Origin: Adineta vaga
Taxonomy: Eukaryota > Rotifera
DNA: 64,000 nt
Assembly (NCBI GenBank): GCA_021613535.1
Contig: CP075496.1
Location: 9,486,001 to 9,550,000 of the forward strand
Reading direction: 5' to 3'
This document shows, in pieces, positions 49,418 through 61,166 of this stretch. The position numbers were made by a program, and so were the translations under genes. The notes below the pieces were generated by a model, which searched no databases, was not told the DNA's origin, and was given only the letters and a program-made list of their open reading frames with translations. Numbering within the stretch: position 1 is the stretch's first letter; every line of letters starts with the position of its first letter.

Positions 49418-52400
49418 TTAAATTTCTTGTACAAAATTGCCAGGAAATAAACCAATAGTTCCATCTAAATTGCCTTTACACCATTGATCAGAACGACGTT
49501 CAAGTAAAATAATGATATCACCTAAAATCAATTATCCACATCTATCAAAACTAGAAGAATAAATAAAAGAATATTTACCTGGTCGTATCGTCAATTCATC
49601 ATCATGTTCGGCATCATATGCATGTAAAACTTTCACATGTTTAATTGTTTGTGGTGGATGTCGAAGAGAATCTGTTGAACCTGTCATTACTGATGGAAGA
49701 ACAGGATATGGTGGTGGACCTGGTGCTACTGATCGGTTATCTACATACGAGAAGAGAACAGAGATTTTCTTTCTACGATTATACCGATTACATGCTTGAA
49801 AAAAAGCAAATTAACTCCATGCAAGAGATCATACCAACTTACATGTCGGATAAAAGCCTGAATATAAGAGCAATAATCAATTAGACTAAAATCAGAGCAT
49901 GTGAATTTGATTTTTTTTTCTTTGTCGAGGAGCAAAACAAGGAGCTACCTTAGATCTTTCTTGATTTAATTAAGAAGAAGAAAAGCATGACTGATGTGTA
50001 AAGATAGAAGAGAATTATCTTTCAAAAGCAAATATTTGCTTATAATCAACACTTACGAAGATTTTTCTTCTCGGGAAAAACAAAATATTGAGGAGAAGCA
50101 ACATGCGCTATAAGAATGAATAGATAACTCTAATGATTAAACTGTTCGATAGTATTCTTTTTTTTCCTAAACAAAGTCTATAGCAGAATTGTTAGATGAT
50201 TATACCTGGTGCTGAATGATCATTGGGTAGATTATTGATTGCCCAACCAATTGGTGCTTGATGTTGGACTGAATAGGGTGGTGGTGGTGGAAGTACAGGT
50301 TGATGGCCATTACTGGTGTAGCAACCACTGGTACTGATCGTGCAAGAAAACTCGTTGAAGATGGTGCCGATGGTGGATTTTGACTTAACGGTTGAAACGG
50401 TATACGAAGAAGAGTTGTTGGAATATTTTTATCCGTATAACTTTTAGCAAAACGTTGTGAATATTCATATTGTGGTTCAGGTAAATGTTTAACGTGATTG
50501 TAAACTTTCTCCATTTGATATAAACTTCCTTCATAAAGACATAGTAATAAACGAATCTAAAACAAAAATCTAATATTAATTAAATTAATCAAATCATACG
50601 AATTCTTACACTTTCACGGTTAACACATATTTCACTCGGATTGACACTTGTCGAGAAATTCTGATTTTGTTTACAAAATCCTTGTAAATTTTCAATACCT
50701 AAACACAAAACAAATATATTTCTATAGAATTCAGTTTCTAAAGAATATTAATAAGCACAAGGACACACATCATGACGAAAAATCGTGCTCAAGCATTGAT
50801 AGAAAGGGTGCAAGACAGATACACATTAAAAAAACAGATACCCTCGTGTTTTTTCTTCTCTCTTTTCTTCTGATAATTCATTGCTCCATCATCATCATTT
50901 GACGATGATGCTGATTTATCACGATGATGATCATTAGTATGGACGACAACATCTAATATAATCGAGCAGGATTACAAGGAAAATCGTTTTGAATGTTTTT
51001 TTTATATAGACACAGAGGACAACAACAATGATCACAACAGAAATGGTACCTGTTTGAGAATGAAACAATGATGAACACATTGTTCCATGATTCAAAGAAG
51101 TTAGATTTCCATCTGATGAAAATTTTTCATGAGATTTTAATGGGGAAAAAGGAGTTGCTATAAAAAGGCAGGGAAAAGATTATTTAATAGGAGCAAATAA
51201 TAGAAGAAGAAAAAAAGAACTCCATTTTTTACAAACCATTTTTAGATCGTTTTTGAATTTCAATATCTTGTTTTAACATTTGAATCCAATGCATTAAACT
51301 TAATACTCGTCGTTCTTGACTCATTGCATTATGATCATTTTGTGCCTTAAAAAAATCAAAAATCATTTTTCTGTCAAATAAATCATGGTTTTTTTTAACA
51401 TACATAAATATCATAAAGTAAAATTTCTGTTTCAGTTGTCTGAACATTAAGTTTAGCTTCTGTCACAATATCATCTTGTGGAGTTATTCGAATTGCATAT
51501 AAATCTTGCGTTATCTAGAAAACAAATCCAATTGTATTTTCATACCATTGATAATTTCCGCTTAACATAATATCAAGGTCATCCTACTCATATTCAATAA
51601 GACTATATTAGCATGTCATACGCACATTGCTTTAGGTATCGTAATAAATGACGTTACTTTTCTCAGCATGAATCAGTCGATTTTCCTCTCCTCCTACGAA
51701 TAACTTATTGATCAACGAATAATTACTTGATTCATCGTATCAGTCAACGTTTTCACAGCCGTTGTATACGTTTGAATAAATTTTTCCATTTCATTAATTC
51801 GATCCAATTCCATCGTTTGCATTTGATCACAACTCTAATCAAGTAAATCAATGTAAACAGAATGCAAACGAATTTTGAAACTTACTCGACACATTTCTGC
51901 ATCACATGTTTGCCGAGCTATTTCTACATCTTTTGTTGCATCATGATATTTTCTTTCTGTTTTTTCCAATTCTTGCTCTGCTTTGCGTAACGACATTTCC
52001 ATCTATGGAAAAAGAAAACAAAAATAATCAATAAATTCATGAAAATCAATTCAATGCATAAATTTGATCAAAGCAATTAGAACTTATGTTAAATAGATAT
52101 CATCGCGTGTATGAATAGGTGATTATTCTTACATTTAATGTCTGTTTGGGACTGGAACTGGCAGTTGACTATATATACGACAATGAAATAATTAGAAACA
52201 AAATTCTTATATTCAAAATCAAAGAAAATCATCAACCATAAGAAACTGTGTGCAAGAGAAATCATAACTCTTCTATTCGTCTAATATGAGAAAGAAAAAT
52301 GTTTAATAAAGCATTATATCGTTCTTTCTAGAGCACCCTGAATGTAAAGAAAAATTTCAAAGCAAGAAGAGAGATTAAGAAGTATCTTTTCAATCGTATA

Positions 52401-53323
52401 GAACACCTTTTCATTATTAGATGAATAACGCCCACCAGGGAATATACATGCTGTAACCAATGGTACTTCCTGTATTTATATATGAGAATAGTTATGTCCC
52501 AGAGAAGAAAGATTAAATAACGATACAAACCTTACTGACTTCTTTAACAGAATTTTTTGTTGTTTTTGGAATTTCATCCATTTTAAGATATAAACTTTCG
52601 ATTTCTTTACTATTTTCAAATTGACGTTGACGGTACTAAATAAACAAAAGTAGATAGATAGTTACTTTCATTCTCGTGTTCATACTTTAATATCAATATC
52701 TTTTTTATCTTTCCAAGCTTTAAATTTGCCATTCAATATATCTTCAATCTAAAATTTGAAGAAAACAAATCTTCTAAAAGAATAATAGCTTTTTTTTTCT
52801 TCTTTACTGGTTTTCTTGCTTTCAATTGCGTATCAGCAAGATTTTTCATTGGCAAACAAATCTTATTAAGTATTGTATTGGCTATTAAACTATGTGCTTC
52901 ACTTTCATTATTTGTTTGAGTAGAAATAACTCCTAGTCCTTGTACTAAAGATCTGAAAGATACAAAAGAAATTTTCACAAATAAAATTCTTCTTTAGTTC
53001 AACATTTTTACCCTTTAGATCGACCAGAAAGTTTTTGAAATGCTTCACTGTTCTTGCGAAGACCTTTGGCATAAGCAACTTCAAGATCACAGCTAAAGTA
53101 AAACGAAGAAACATTCTTCTAAATGAAATCATATGAATTGTACATACCGTTCTTGCCAACATTTTGCCACATCGGTACAAAGTTCATTACCACTTCGGAT
53201 CAGTTTTTTTAATGCTTCGTAACCTTTTTCTCCCTAAAAAATATTTGAAAAAAAAACAACCTATTAATGTTAATTAACAAAATAACTTACTATAAAACAA
53301 TCCCGAAACTGTTCGGTCGTCAT
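49418..53323 (-). CDS. NOSTRIN-like F-BAR/SH3 adaptor, many exons
   Basis: The start exon 53291..53323 encodes MTTEQFRDCFI. Supported exons include 53148..53233 (GYEALKKLIRSGNELCTDVA), 53012..53092 (LEVAYAKGLRK), 52808..52952, 52686..52748, 52531..52635 and 52407..52469. Further exons between about 51200 and 52160 carry charged helices (LRKAEQELEKTERKYHDA, MHWIQMLKQDIEIQKR). A Pro-rich linker sits at about 50200-50514. The last two exons carry an SH3 domain (VKVLHAYDAEHDDELTI, GDIIILLERRSDQW, LFPGNFVQEI; stop 49418). F-BAR, central helix and SH3 in this order match NOSTRIN, a membrane-curving endocytic adaptor. Near 50320 the Pro-rich exon seems to change frame; the two best frames read FLARSVPVVAT and GHQPVLPPPPPYSVQH. 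I did not resolve every middle exon. Confidence 0.75.
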
Positions 53324-54989
53324 TATTGATTAACTATCTAGAAAACTAAAAATCAATATAATTTTATACATACTTCCGATTATTCATAGAACTGTTTCTC
53401 CTTTACATGTGATTCATGTATTCCCTGTCTCTTTTCTGTTCTAGAACACTTATATCTTATTCTATGTGGGTGTTTATTTGTTGTGGATAAATGTTATGTG
53501 TTTGTCAACGAGTAAACACAGTCGGGAGAAGAGAAAGAGAAAAATAGTTCTCGGTTTTTTCCTTTACTATTGCAGTCAACATAACTACGATCATTTTCAC
53601 TCGTCAATGATAATCGAGAAATGCACTGACGTAACTCCTTTTTTTTCCTTCTATCTTGTGGCCTTGTTTATGCATGAGGCCTATCATGAGCAGCTCAACT
53701 GACATTTGGACGTTTGTATATATCGTGTCGTCAAAAAGTATACAAGGATGCCTGACCTAGACCATCCATCGTCTGTCTTTCTTTCATTTTACCTGTTTTA
53801 TATATGTACAAACGAAGTACGAATAGAGAAGAACGAAAGAGAAAAATAACGAGCTAAAGTGTGAAGAAAAGAGTTCACAAATGAGTACGTATCGATAACT
53901 AAATACCTTGCCTATCGAAATAAATCACAATGCCATGAATAGAACAAGAAAAAAGGGAATAAAATGGGAGAAAGGGATCATATATGACTGATTTCATTTG
54001 CATAGAGAAGTGCTCTCTTCGTATTGTGACTAGTACAAATGAAGAAAAAAAAACAGAACAACAATATGTAAACAGGAAAGAAGAAAAGATCAAAGAGATG
54101 AATGTTAAACAAACGTAATATGAGATGAGGGAGAGAGAGAGATAGAGATAGAGAAATACATGATATTATATCAGATGTATTCAAAAATTTGACAAGTCCA
54201 ATATGGTATTTGTCAAAATCATTCTCTTTGAAATCAAATAAGTGTTTTGATAGAATAAAAAAATAATCCTATCAATTCATTCTGCGGTTAAAAGAAAACA
54301 AGATCATCGATTAGGATATGTGGATCATTTATTCATTTCAATGAATTGCTTCATAGATTGGCCATTCATATAACATATACAAGATGATGTCGCTATTTGT
54401 CAACAATATTTCATATCATTGCACAATGGTAAACAATTATGACAGACGAATTTCGCAAATATTATTGTAGATTGTTGCCATTGTTATCACTGAGAAGTAT
54501 TCTGATTCATAAATAACCAACTGGAATGAAATTACAGTCATTAGATATAAATATTTCATAAGAGAAAGTTGATTTTTATCCCAAAAAAAAAATCTTAAAT
54601 AAATATCTTCGTTACATCATTAGTTTTTCTTACATTTTTTTTTCTTTTGATTTGATCGTAGGGAAGAACAACAATAGTGGTTATTATGATATGAATTGCA
54701 AATTAAATTCTCATTTGTACGTCTAATGTATTTTAAATTGATTATAAAAGAATGATACAACTTCATAGCAGATGGATTCAATCTGTATAGTCATAGATAT
54801 ATTTGCCTTGAATGATGCAATCATTTTTCAATAGAAAAAAAGAAATAGAAATCTTTTATCGTATATATTTTCTTTAAGTATTTTAAATCATACTTGATTT
54901 ACGATAAGAATTATTTTTATTCAAATCGGATTATATATATATATATTATCTTTTCATTTTATCAAAAAAATGAAAATTTTTTTTCCAAT
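53324..54989. promoter_or_regulatory. Divergent intergenic region
   Basis: About 1.7 kb between the NOSTRIN-like gene (-) and the MAM gene (+). It contains a GA-rich microsatellite around 54129-54152 and a short AT repeat near 54934. No gene accepted. Confidence 0.45.
54129..54152. repeat. GA-rich microsatellite
   Basis: A short run of GA units grading into GATA-like units (gagagagagagatagagata) in the promoter-side region upstream of the MAM gene. Confidence 0.75.
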
Positions 54990-56857
54990 ATGATATACAT
55001 TGTTTGCTTGTTTCTTTTTATTCATGTTCTTAATGGACATGCAGATTTATTTCATTGTGACTTTGAAATACCTTGTGCTGATTTTGATTTCGATGAAAAT
55101 TGGAGTGAAACGATTGGATTAAATTCACCGTTTATCGATCATGATCATACGTTAAATAATAGTTCAGGAATTTATCTGTTTTTAACAGCACAGAGTCCTA
55201 TATTAACGCTGTTGAAAACATCTGATTGGATTCAACCATCATTTGATCAATCAATATGTTTTCGTATGTGGTATTACACGTCTGCTATTGATTTATCTTT
55301 GGATATTCAATTAGTACAAGGTGATGATGAATCTCTCACTCGAACTATAGTATCAATAGCTGGAAATATTGATTTAAATAATGATTGGATACCGATTGAT
55401 TTCAGATTACCTTTAGAAAAAGTGAAAATAATCATTCAAGTGAATATGAGAGATGGTTCATTGGCATTCGATGATCTTTCTGTTCATTTTTGTAATGAAT
55501 CTGAATTGATAGAACAAGAAATTTTGTTTTCTTGCGATGGTGAATCATCATGTATTGATGAGTTTATCTCCCTACCTAATTACCCTTATCAATGGTCTAT
55601 CATTCAAGCATACGATGCAATTCAACAAGAGAATCAAACACCATTAATTGATTATACTTTTGCTAATCAATCAGGTCATTATGCTTGGTTAGAAAATTCA
55701 CACAATACTGAACAAGGTAATGTTGGTTATTTGGAAACAAAACGAACGTTTCATATTACCAAAGAGATTTCTTATTGTTTAAATTTTTATTATTATGCAT
55801 ATGGAGAACCTCATATGAGTAATTTAAAAATCTATGCAAGATTGTCAGAAACACCTAATGTAGTTCAACAATTATGGCCAAAACAAAGTTTTGAAGAATA
55901 TGAGTAAGTAAAAAAAAGAATACTATTAAAATAATTTTTTTTTCTTCCCCTCTCAATTGTAGTTATACATACAACAAATGGTATATATTATCTAAATTTA
56001 TCTAAAAACAGATGATTGATTTTACTATTTTTAGGACATGGGGCATTGTCGATCTTCCGTTAGGTTCCTATTCTCTTCTTTTTCATGTGGATAGTAAAAG
56101 TACGGATTTGAGTTCATTTGCACTTGATGATATTAGTGTAACTTCATGTAATTATCCATTCTCTGAAATGACTTCTTCTCCATCTCTTCTGTCATTTTCG
56201 TGTAATTTTGATCAATCAATGCAATGTGAAATGGAAAATGGTTATTTAGGTGTAATTAATTCATTTAATTTTACTATTTTCACTGGTGATACAATACCTG
56301 ATCGTCAATTAGGTCCTAAGAATGATTATACTACTAATTCATCATCCGGTGGATTTTATTATTGGAATCGTCAAAGTAATTTATCTGCGGATGATTTTGC
56401 TACATTTAGTTCATTGAAAACTATTGAACGAAATGCAGATATGTGTATTAAATTTGCTTACTTCGTCAAACCTTTAGTAGTTGATGGAAATGAAACAATA
56501 TTGACGTTAGATGGACTCAAATGTTCTCGAGAGAATGTTTGGACAAAATCAGTAGTTGATAGTCAAGGATGGCAATTAATTAGTATACATTTGGAAAATT
56601 ATGTATGTGCAGAGCAATTTTATTTTAGTGTGTTTGTAGAAACAGCAAAGAAAGTAGCAGTAGCTTTTGATGATATACGATTTGCACAATGTAGTTTGAT
56701 AAATACAACAGATTTGATCTTGTCAACAATATCAATAACAATGACTGTGACTACTTCAAGTGTAGTTACACAAAATAGCTCATCATGGTTAACATTTTCG
56801 ATTGAATTGATGCTATTGTTTTTCATCTTGTTCCTTATTGGAATCATATTTAACTAA
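54990..56857 (+). CDS. Triple MAM-domain surface protein
   Basis: Exons 54990..55903, 55963..55980 and 56035..56857 join in phase to 584 residues; the middle exon is only 18 nt (YTYNK plus split codons). The signal peptide MIYIVCLFLFIHVLNG is followed by three MAM-type modules, each opening with the Cys signature (FHCDFEIPC, FSCDGESSC, FSCNFDQSMQC) and closing with AFDDLSVHFC, ALDDISVTSC and AFDDIRFAQC. Many N-glycosylation sequons are present. A Ser/Thr stretch and a hydrophobic C-terminus (ELMLLFFILFLIGIIFN) without a cytoplasmic tail follow, suggesting a GPI anchor or tail-anchored TM. MAM domains mediate adhesion in zonadhesins, meprins and RPTPs. Partner unknown. The start was chosen for the signal peptide; upstream in-frame codons are AT-rich noise. 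Confidence 0.85.
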
Positions 56858-57691
56858 AATAAAAAACTAAATAAAAATATATAAGAACATTCAATATTCA
56901 GTTCTATATGTTTTGAGTAATTATATTTATTCTTTAGTCGTTAGAAGATCTTAATAATGTAGATAGAATATCAATATATCTTGCAATACAATACAAGAAC
57001 AACAAATGAAGAATTCTATTTATTTCGAGTTCTTTTCCAATGTTCTATAGTATAAATCGAAACAGTATCAACAATAAACAATATCATTGATCAAAAGGTT
57101 TTTTGAATTTTTAAAACGAAAAAATCATGTAGTAGGGATAATGTTTGAGAATAACTTGAGTTTATAGTATTGGAAAAAAAATTGTTGTTTTACACGTAGA
57201 AAATAATTGAAGAGAGTATAGAATAGAGAAGCATTGTGAAATATAAGAAATAATCTACATAAAATTATAAGGACAAAATTCAATTCTGTTTTTTCACGTC
57301 ATCATCTGTATTTGAATAATTTCCGATCGTATATCCGAACGATTTCGTATTTGAAAGTTACATCTTCCTGGTTGATTTGTCTTCTGGTAGTACTCTCATA
57401 AAAATTACATATAACTGAAAACTTCATGTTTATTTCACTACTTTTTGTATTATGAAATTCATTTGATTCTTTCTGACCAACCTATCCAATTCTATCGTGT
57501 AACAATCGATTGATCCCTTATAATAAATTGAAAAGATGCTTTATAAGTATTTTCTTATTTCTTCATAAAATAACAAATAGTAAAAAAAAGAAATCATTTT
57601 CACCTTTTGTTCGTATTCAATCGGTAAGAGAACACATTTTCTATCTATATCTCAACGAATATTTTTATTTATTAAAGTCGGCCAAAATTTC
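56858..57691. other. Intergenic, no gene seen
   Basis: About 830 bp between the MAM gene and the one-TM gene. The ORF at 57510..57734 overlaps the next gene out of frame and was not accepted. It likely holds the promoter of the next gene. Confidence 0.45.
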
Positions 57692-57972
57692 ATGGCATCT
57701 AAAACCTCTGGTTCCAATCAAGTTTCATCTATAGAAACAAAAACTATCACTCAGTATGAAGATGCACATCGATCTCGTATGAATAGTCGAAAATCAGACA
57801 GGTAATTCATTGAAAAAAATGCATTACAAACTATAAACTCTGCTGAATTATTTTAGTGATTTATCAAAATGGACTGGACTTAACGCCACTTATTTATGGT
57901 TTATTAATCGGACTTTTTGCAATGGGAATAGTTTTGGCAGTCATACTAACACTTTGGTTAACAAAAAAGTAG
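57692..57972 (+). CDS. Single-TM microprotein (too short for ORF calling)
   Basis: Exon 57692..57801 starts MASKTSGSNQVSSIETK and ends in a GT donor; exon 57857..57972 follows a T-rich acceptor. In exon 2 the frame that matches the splice phase lacks a TM, while the next frame reads LTPLIYGLLIGLFAMG followed by a hydrophobic stretch and LTKK-stop, an obvious TM helix. One base missing from the A run at 57866-57869 would unite them. The product would be about 75 residues: a hydrophilic Ser/Thr-rich N-terminus and a C-terminal TM with KK end, possibly tail-anchored. Function unknown. Confidence 0.45.
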
Positions 57973-58672
57973 AGTTCTTCTTCTACAACTAATGGTTAGT
58001 ACATATACCAGTTGTTTTGATATGAATTAATGATTAATACAAATGTTATTACATAAAGAACAGATATTGAAAGAAAAATTGATCTACAGAGCTATATATG
58101 TGTGCGTTTTTTGTTCATATTTGTTGATAAATATAAAAATGAAGAGAGAAACTAAAAGTTTTGTATATCGATATAATAATAATAACATTTCCGAATTATT
58201 GTTTAAACTTTTAACCTTAACGGAGATTTGTGAAACGAAGTTTCATTTACTATTGAAGTTAACTACTGCGAAAACAATAACTAGAAAATCATCGGATAAG
58301 ATACAACTAAAATATGAGAAATGTATTTCTTCTTCATTGACCATGCGATTGTCTCTAGTAGCTTTATTATTCGTTGTATATTGCTTTTGATTTTTATGGT
58401 AAGTTTCATTCATACTATCTATGAAAAATGATTATTTGAAGTGTAAATTCAAACCAAAATTAACTTGCTAGAGCATTATCATGCATCCGTTGAATATTAA
58501 CTTATGAGTTTTATAGTAATAACAATTCATTGAAATCTATCACAAAATATATCGCTGACGTTAAAAGATAGATTTAATTATGAGAAAAAAGAACGAAACT
58601 GTGAATTTTATTCTTCACTAATCATAAACAACAAGAGAAATCTCTTTTTTATTAATCAATAAAATAAAACTT
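57973..58672. other. Convergent intergenic region
   Basis: About 700 bp before the SDR gene's 3' end. The ORF at 58043..58390 has random composition and was not accepted. Confidence 0.5.
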
Positions 58673-59650
58673 TTAGTCTTTTGATTGTTTGGATACAAAT
58701 GCAGGTGTAATTGATGGTTTATTAAACTTTTTCAATATGAAATCTACCACCGAAGCAGGTAAGAATGTTAATGGTAAGTACACTATACTTGCTTGCCAAC
58801 CTGGTCGATAACGAATCTCTGGTTTTGTATTCATAACAGCATGTTCAAGTGCTCGTACAACTTTCATCGGATCTTCTGCATGTTTGATAAATATATTATT
58901 AGCTCTATTTTGATAAAATTGTTTAATATAATCTTTTCCCCATCGTTCTTGTACATCCGCTGATAATTTTGTCCAGAAATCATCAAATGATTTATTGAGT
59001 CCTTCAATAATTGGTGTTTGCATAAAACCTGGTTCAATAATACTAACATGTAAACCCCATGATATCATTTCTCGACGAAGACAATCCGAAAAGGATTCTA
59101 ATGCAAATTTTGATGCTGAATAAGCTGACATATTGGGTGCAGCTAAAATCCCTGCAACAGAGCTAATATTCACTACACGTGAATAACGTTTACTAATCAA
59201 TAATGGTAAAAATGTTTTTGTCATTGCAACATGTCCAAAAAAGTTCACATCCATTGTTTGACGCATAAATTCCAACGATGTCCAATCAACATAACCACCT
59301 TCTCCAATACCAGCATTGTTCACAAGTGCATGAAGTGTATTCGTCTTCTTTCGTACTAATTCATATATTCCATCAATATCTTGTTGTTTTGTTATATCAA
59401 GAGAAAAAACTGTTGCTTTCGATGATAATTCTTTTTCAAGTTTGGAAATATTATTCGAAAGATAAACACCAGCCAATACATGAAAACCTTTTTGATCAAG
59501 TTGAACAGCTAGTTTATGGCCAAATCCACTATCACATCCACTAATTAAAACATATTTTCCGTTTGGTTTAATACTCGGTGATGGAAAAAAATGTAAATAT
59601 AGACGATAGAAGATATAAAAGAAAATGACGAAACCAAGAATCCAGAACAT
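58673..59650 (-). CDS. Short-chain dehydrogenase (17-beta-HSD / retinol dehydrogenase type)
   Basis: Intronless ORF of 325 residues. An N-terminal membrane anchor (about residues 3-22) precedes the Rossmann fold: cofactor motif ISGCDSGFGHKLA, NNAGIGEGGY, catalytic Ser in VVNISSVAG and YSASK (Tyr and Lys), then IIEPGFMQTP. The GCDSGFG form is typical of the HSD17B6/RDH16/BDH1 branch of classical SDRs, which oxidise retinols or hydroxysteroids with NAD(P) on ER membranes. The substrate in rotifers is unknown. Length is normal for the family (about 315-340). No frame damage. Confidence 0.9.
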   Translation of the reverse strand: MFWILGFVIFFYIFYRLYLHFFPSPSIKPNGKYVLISGCDSGFGHKLAVQLDQKGFHVLAGVYLSNNISKLEKELSSKATVFSLDITKQQDIDGIYELVRKKTNTLHALVNNAGIGEGGYVDWTSLEFMRQTMDVNFFGHVAMTKTFLPLLISKRYSRVVNISSVAGILAAPNMSAYSASKFALESFSDCLRREMISWGLHVSIIEPGFMQTPIIEGLNKSFDDFWTKLSADVQERWGKDYIKQFYQNRANNIFIKHAEDPMKVVRALEHAVMNTKPEIRYRPGWQASIVYLPLTFLPASVVDFILKKFNKPSITPAFVSKQSKD

Positions 59651-60342
59651 GACTATTCTTTAAAATGAAAAATAATAAAATGACAAAATTCAGATTTGTT
59701 TTCGTTTTTTCTCTTTATATTCAGTTCGGCGAGATTTAACAGAACGACAAACACGTGGATGAATTCGAATAGTTTATTCTATCTTCTATTTTGATATGAA
59801 ACAAATCTTTCTGTTGTTTTTCACGGTTGGATAAGATCGGTGAAAAAGGTAACCAATTAGCTGAAACTGCGCGGGATGAAATCATCTATGATTTTACTGA
59901 ATCTTTTTCACCTCTTTTGTGTGAATATTACATTATGCAAATCAATGAATATAAAACATATCGATAATTGTTATCAAAAATTCATTTTTAAAAGAGTTTT
60001 ATTTCAATAATCTATCTTTATACACGATTATGTAGATTTTTTCAATGTGATATATCATCTGATAATTGAAGAGTATTTAGTTAGTAATTCTATCGAAATA
60101 TTCTTTAGAAAAAAAGGATATATTAAGTGATAATATCTTTTTCTAATACTTCACGTTTCGAATCAAAGAATGATAGAAGAGAAATTGAAAGTGATTTTTT
60201 TCTTAGCTATAGAGAATTCACGTAGCGAATTCTATAGAAATCTCTCGTTTTCAGATTAACAAGAAGTACAACTATATATATGAATATGTCTTCTATAGGA
60301 TTTGTGACATTTTTCATTGTGTAGAATAATTGCATCATAGAC
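59651..60342. promoter_or_regulatory. Divergent intergenic region with hairpin
   Basis: About 690 bp between the SDR gene (-) and the Ly6-type gene (+). An inverted repeat at 60207..60237 (CTATAGAGAATTC, then ACGTAGC, then GAATTCTATAG) forms an 11-bp stem with a small bulge. Confidence 0.45.
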
Positions 60343-60787
60343 ATGAAGAATACAAATTTCATGATTTTCATTTTGTTCTTTGGTTTGTATTTTGTATATT
60401 CAGTTTGTAATAATTTTATTCTTATCATTGTAGTTATCATTGGAACTATTGCTAAAGAATGCTATCAATGTGCACGATGTCCTGTACCATTTGATGAAAA
60501 TGGTTCGGACGTCAGGAAGGTCACTGTCCAAGATGAAGATTATTGTACGGTATGATGGAGATTCATCAGATGAATAAGTTTAATATGTTGTTATTTTTTT
60601 GTTATAGAAAGAGATTCGAGATACTGGTGAAGTAAGAGACAATGGTGGCCTAACATGTGCACCTGTTGGTTTAACAAAATTTTGTTGTAAAGATAATTTA
60701 TGTAATGAAGCAACACCATCTGTATTCAATGTTAAACTTCTGACAGCAACAACTATGGCATATATTGTTTTTCGATATTTTTATTAA
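60343..60787 (+). CDS. Ly6/uPAR-type three-finger surface protein
   Basis: Exons 60343..60549 and 60608..60787 join in phase 0 (58-nt intron), 128 residues. The N-terminus is very hydrophobic (MKNTNFMIFILFFGLYFVYS) as a signal peptide, with a second hydrophobic patch before the mature start at about ECYQCARC. The Cys pattern CYQC-C...C...C...CC...LCNE is the Ly6/uPAR fold, ending with the CCKDNLCN hallmark. A hydrophobic C-terminal tail follows, predicting a GPI anchor. Members include CD59, Ly6 and insect Sleepless-type ion channel modulators. Role here unknown. The unusual double hydrophobic N-terminus could mean an unrecognised intron or a different start. Confidence 0.8.
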
Positions 60788-61166
60788 TTGAATTTCTGTT
60801 TGTGTTTTAACTAAGCTTGAATCCATAGTTCATTGATGCCATTCTTTTTTTGTTTTTTTCAAACATATTTATCAATATTGAAATAGCCGAAAGAAATATT
60901 CTTCTTGCTCTAAACAATATATAAGTGACAGATATAGAATGTCACAATGAAGATGACCATTTAATGATCGAGAGAAAAAACCCGTAGAGAATGATTGTCT
61001 ACTTCAAAATCATAGTAAACAAAACCATACTTTTTGAATTGTATACCGCATGTAAGGAATTCACTTTCTTTGTTTTTCTATTACAACTAAATACATATTT
61101 CTATTCATCTATATGATGCAAAAGAAAGGTATAATATCTACATGAATTACATAGAAAAAGAACCAT
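60788..61166. other. Convergent intergenic region
   Basis: About 380 bp between the 3' ends of the Ly6-type gene (+) and the F-box gene (-). Nothing recognised. Confidence 0.5.

Noticed and set aside
58043-58390. 115-residue plus ORF
   Set aside because: Composition is random, and the flanking genes explain the region.
60207-60237. Hairpin with EcoRI-like arms near the Ly6 gene
   Set aside because: Stem is bulged and AT-rich; no sign of function beyond chance, so only noted in the intergenic entry.
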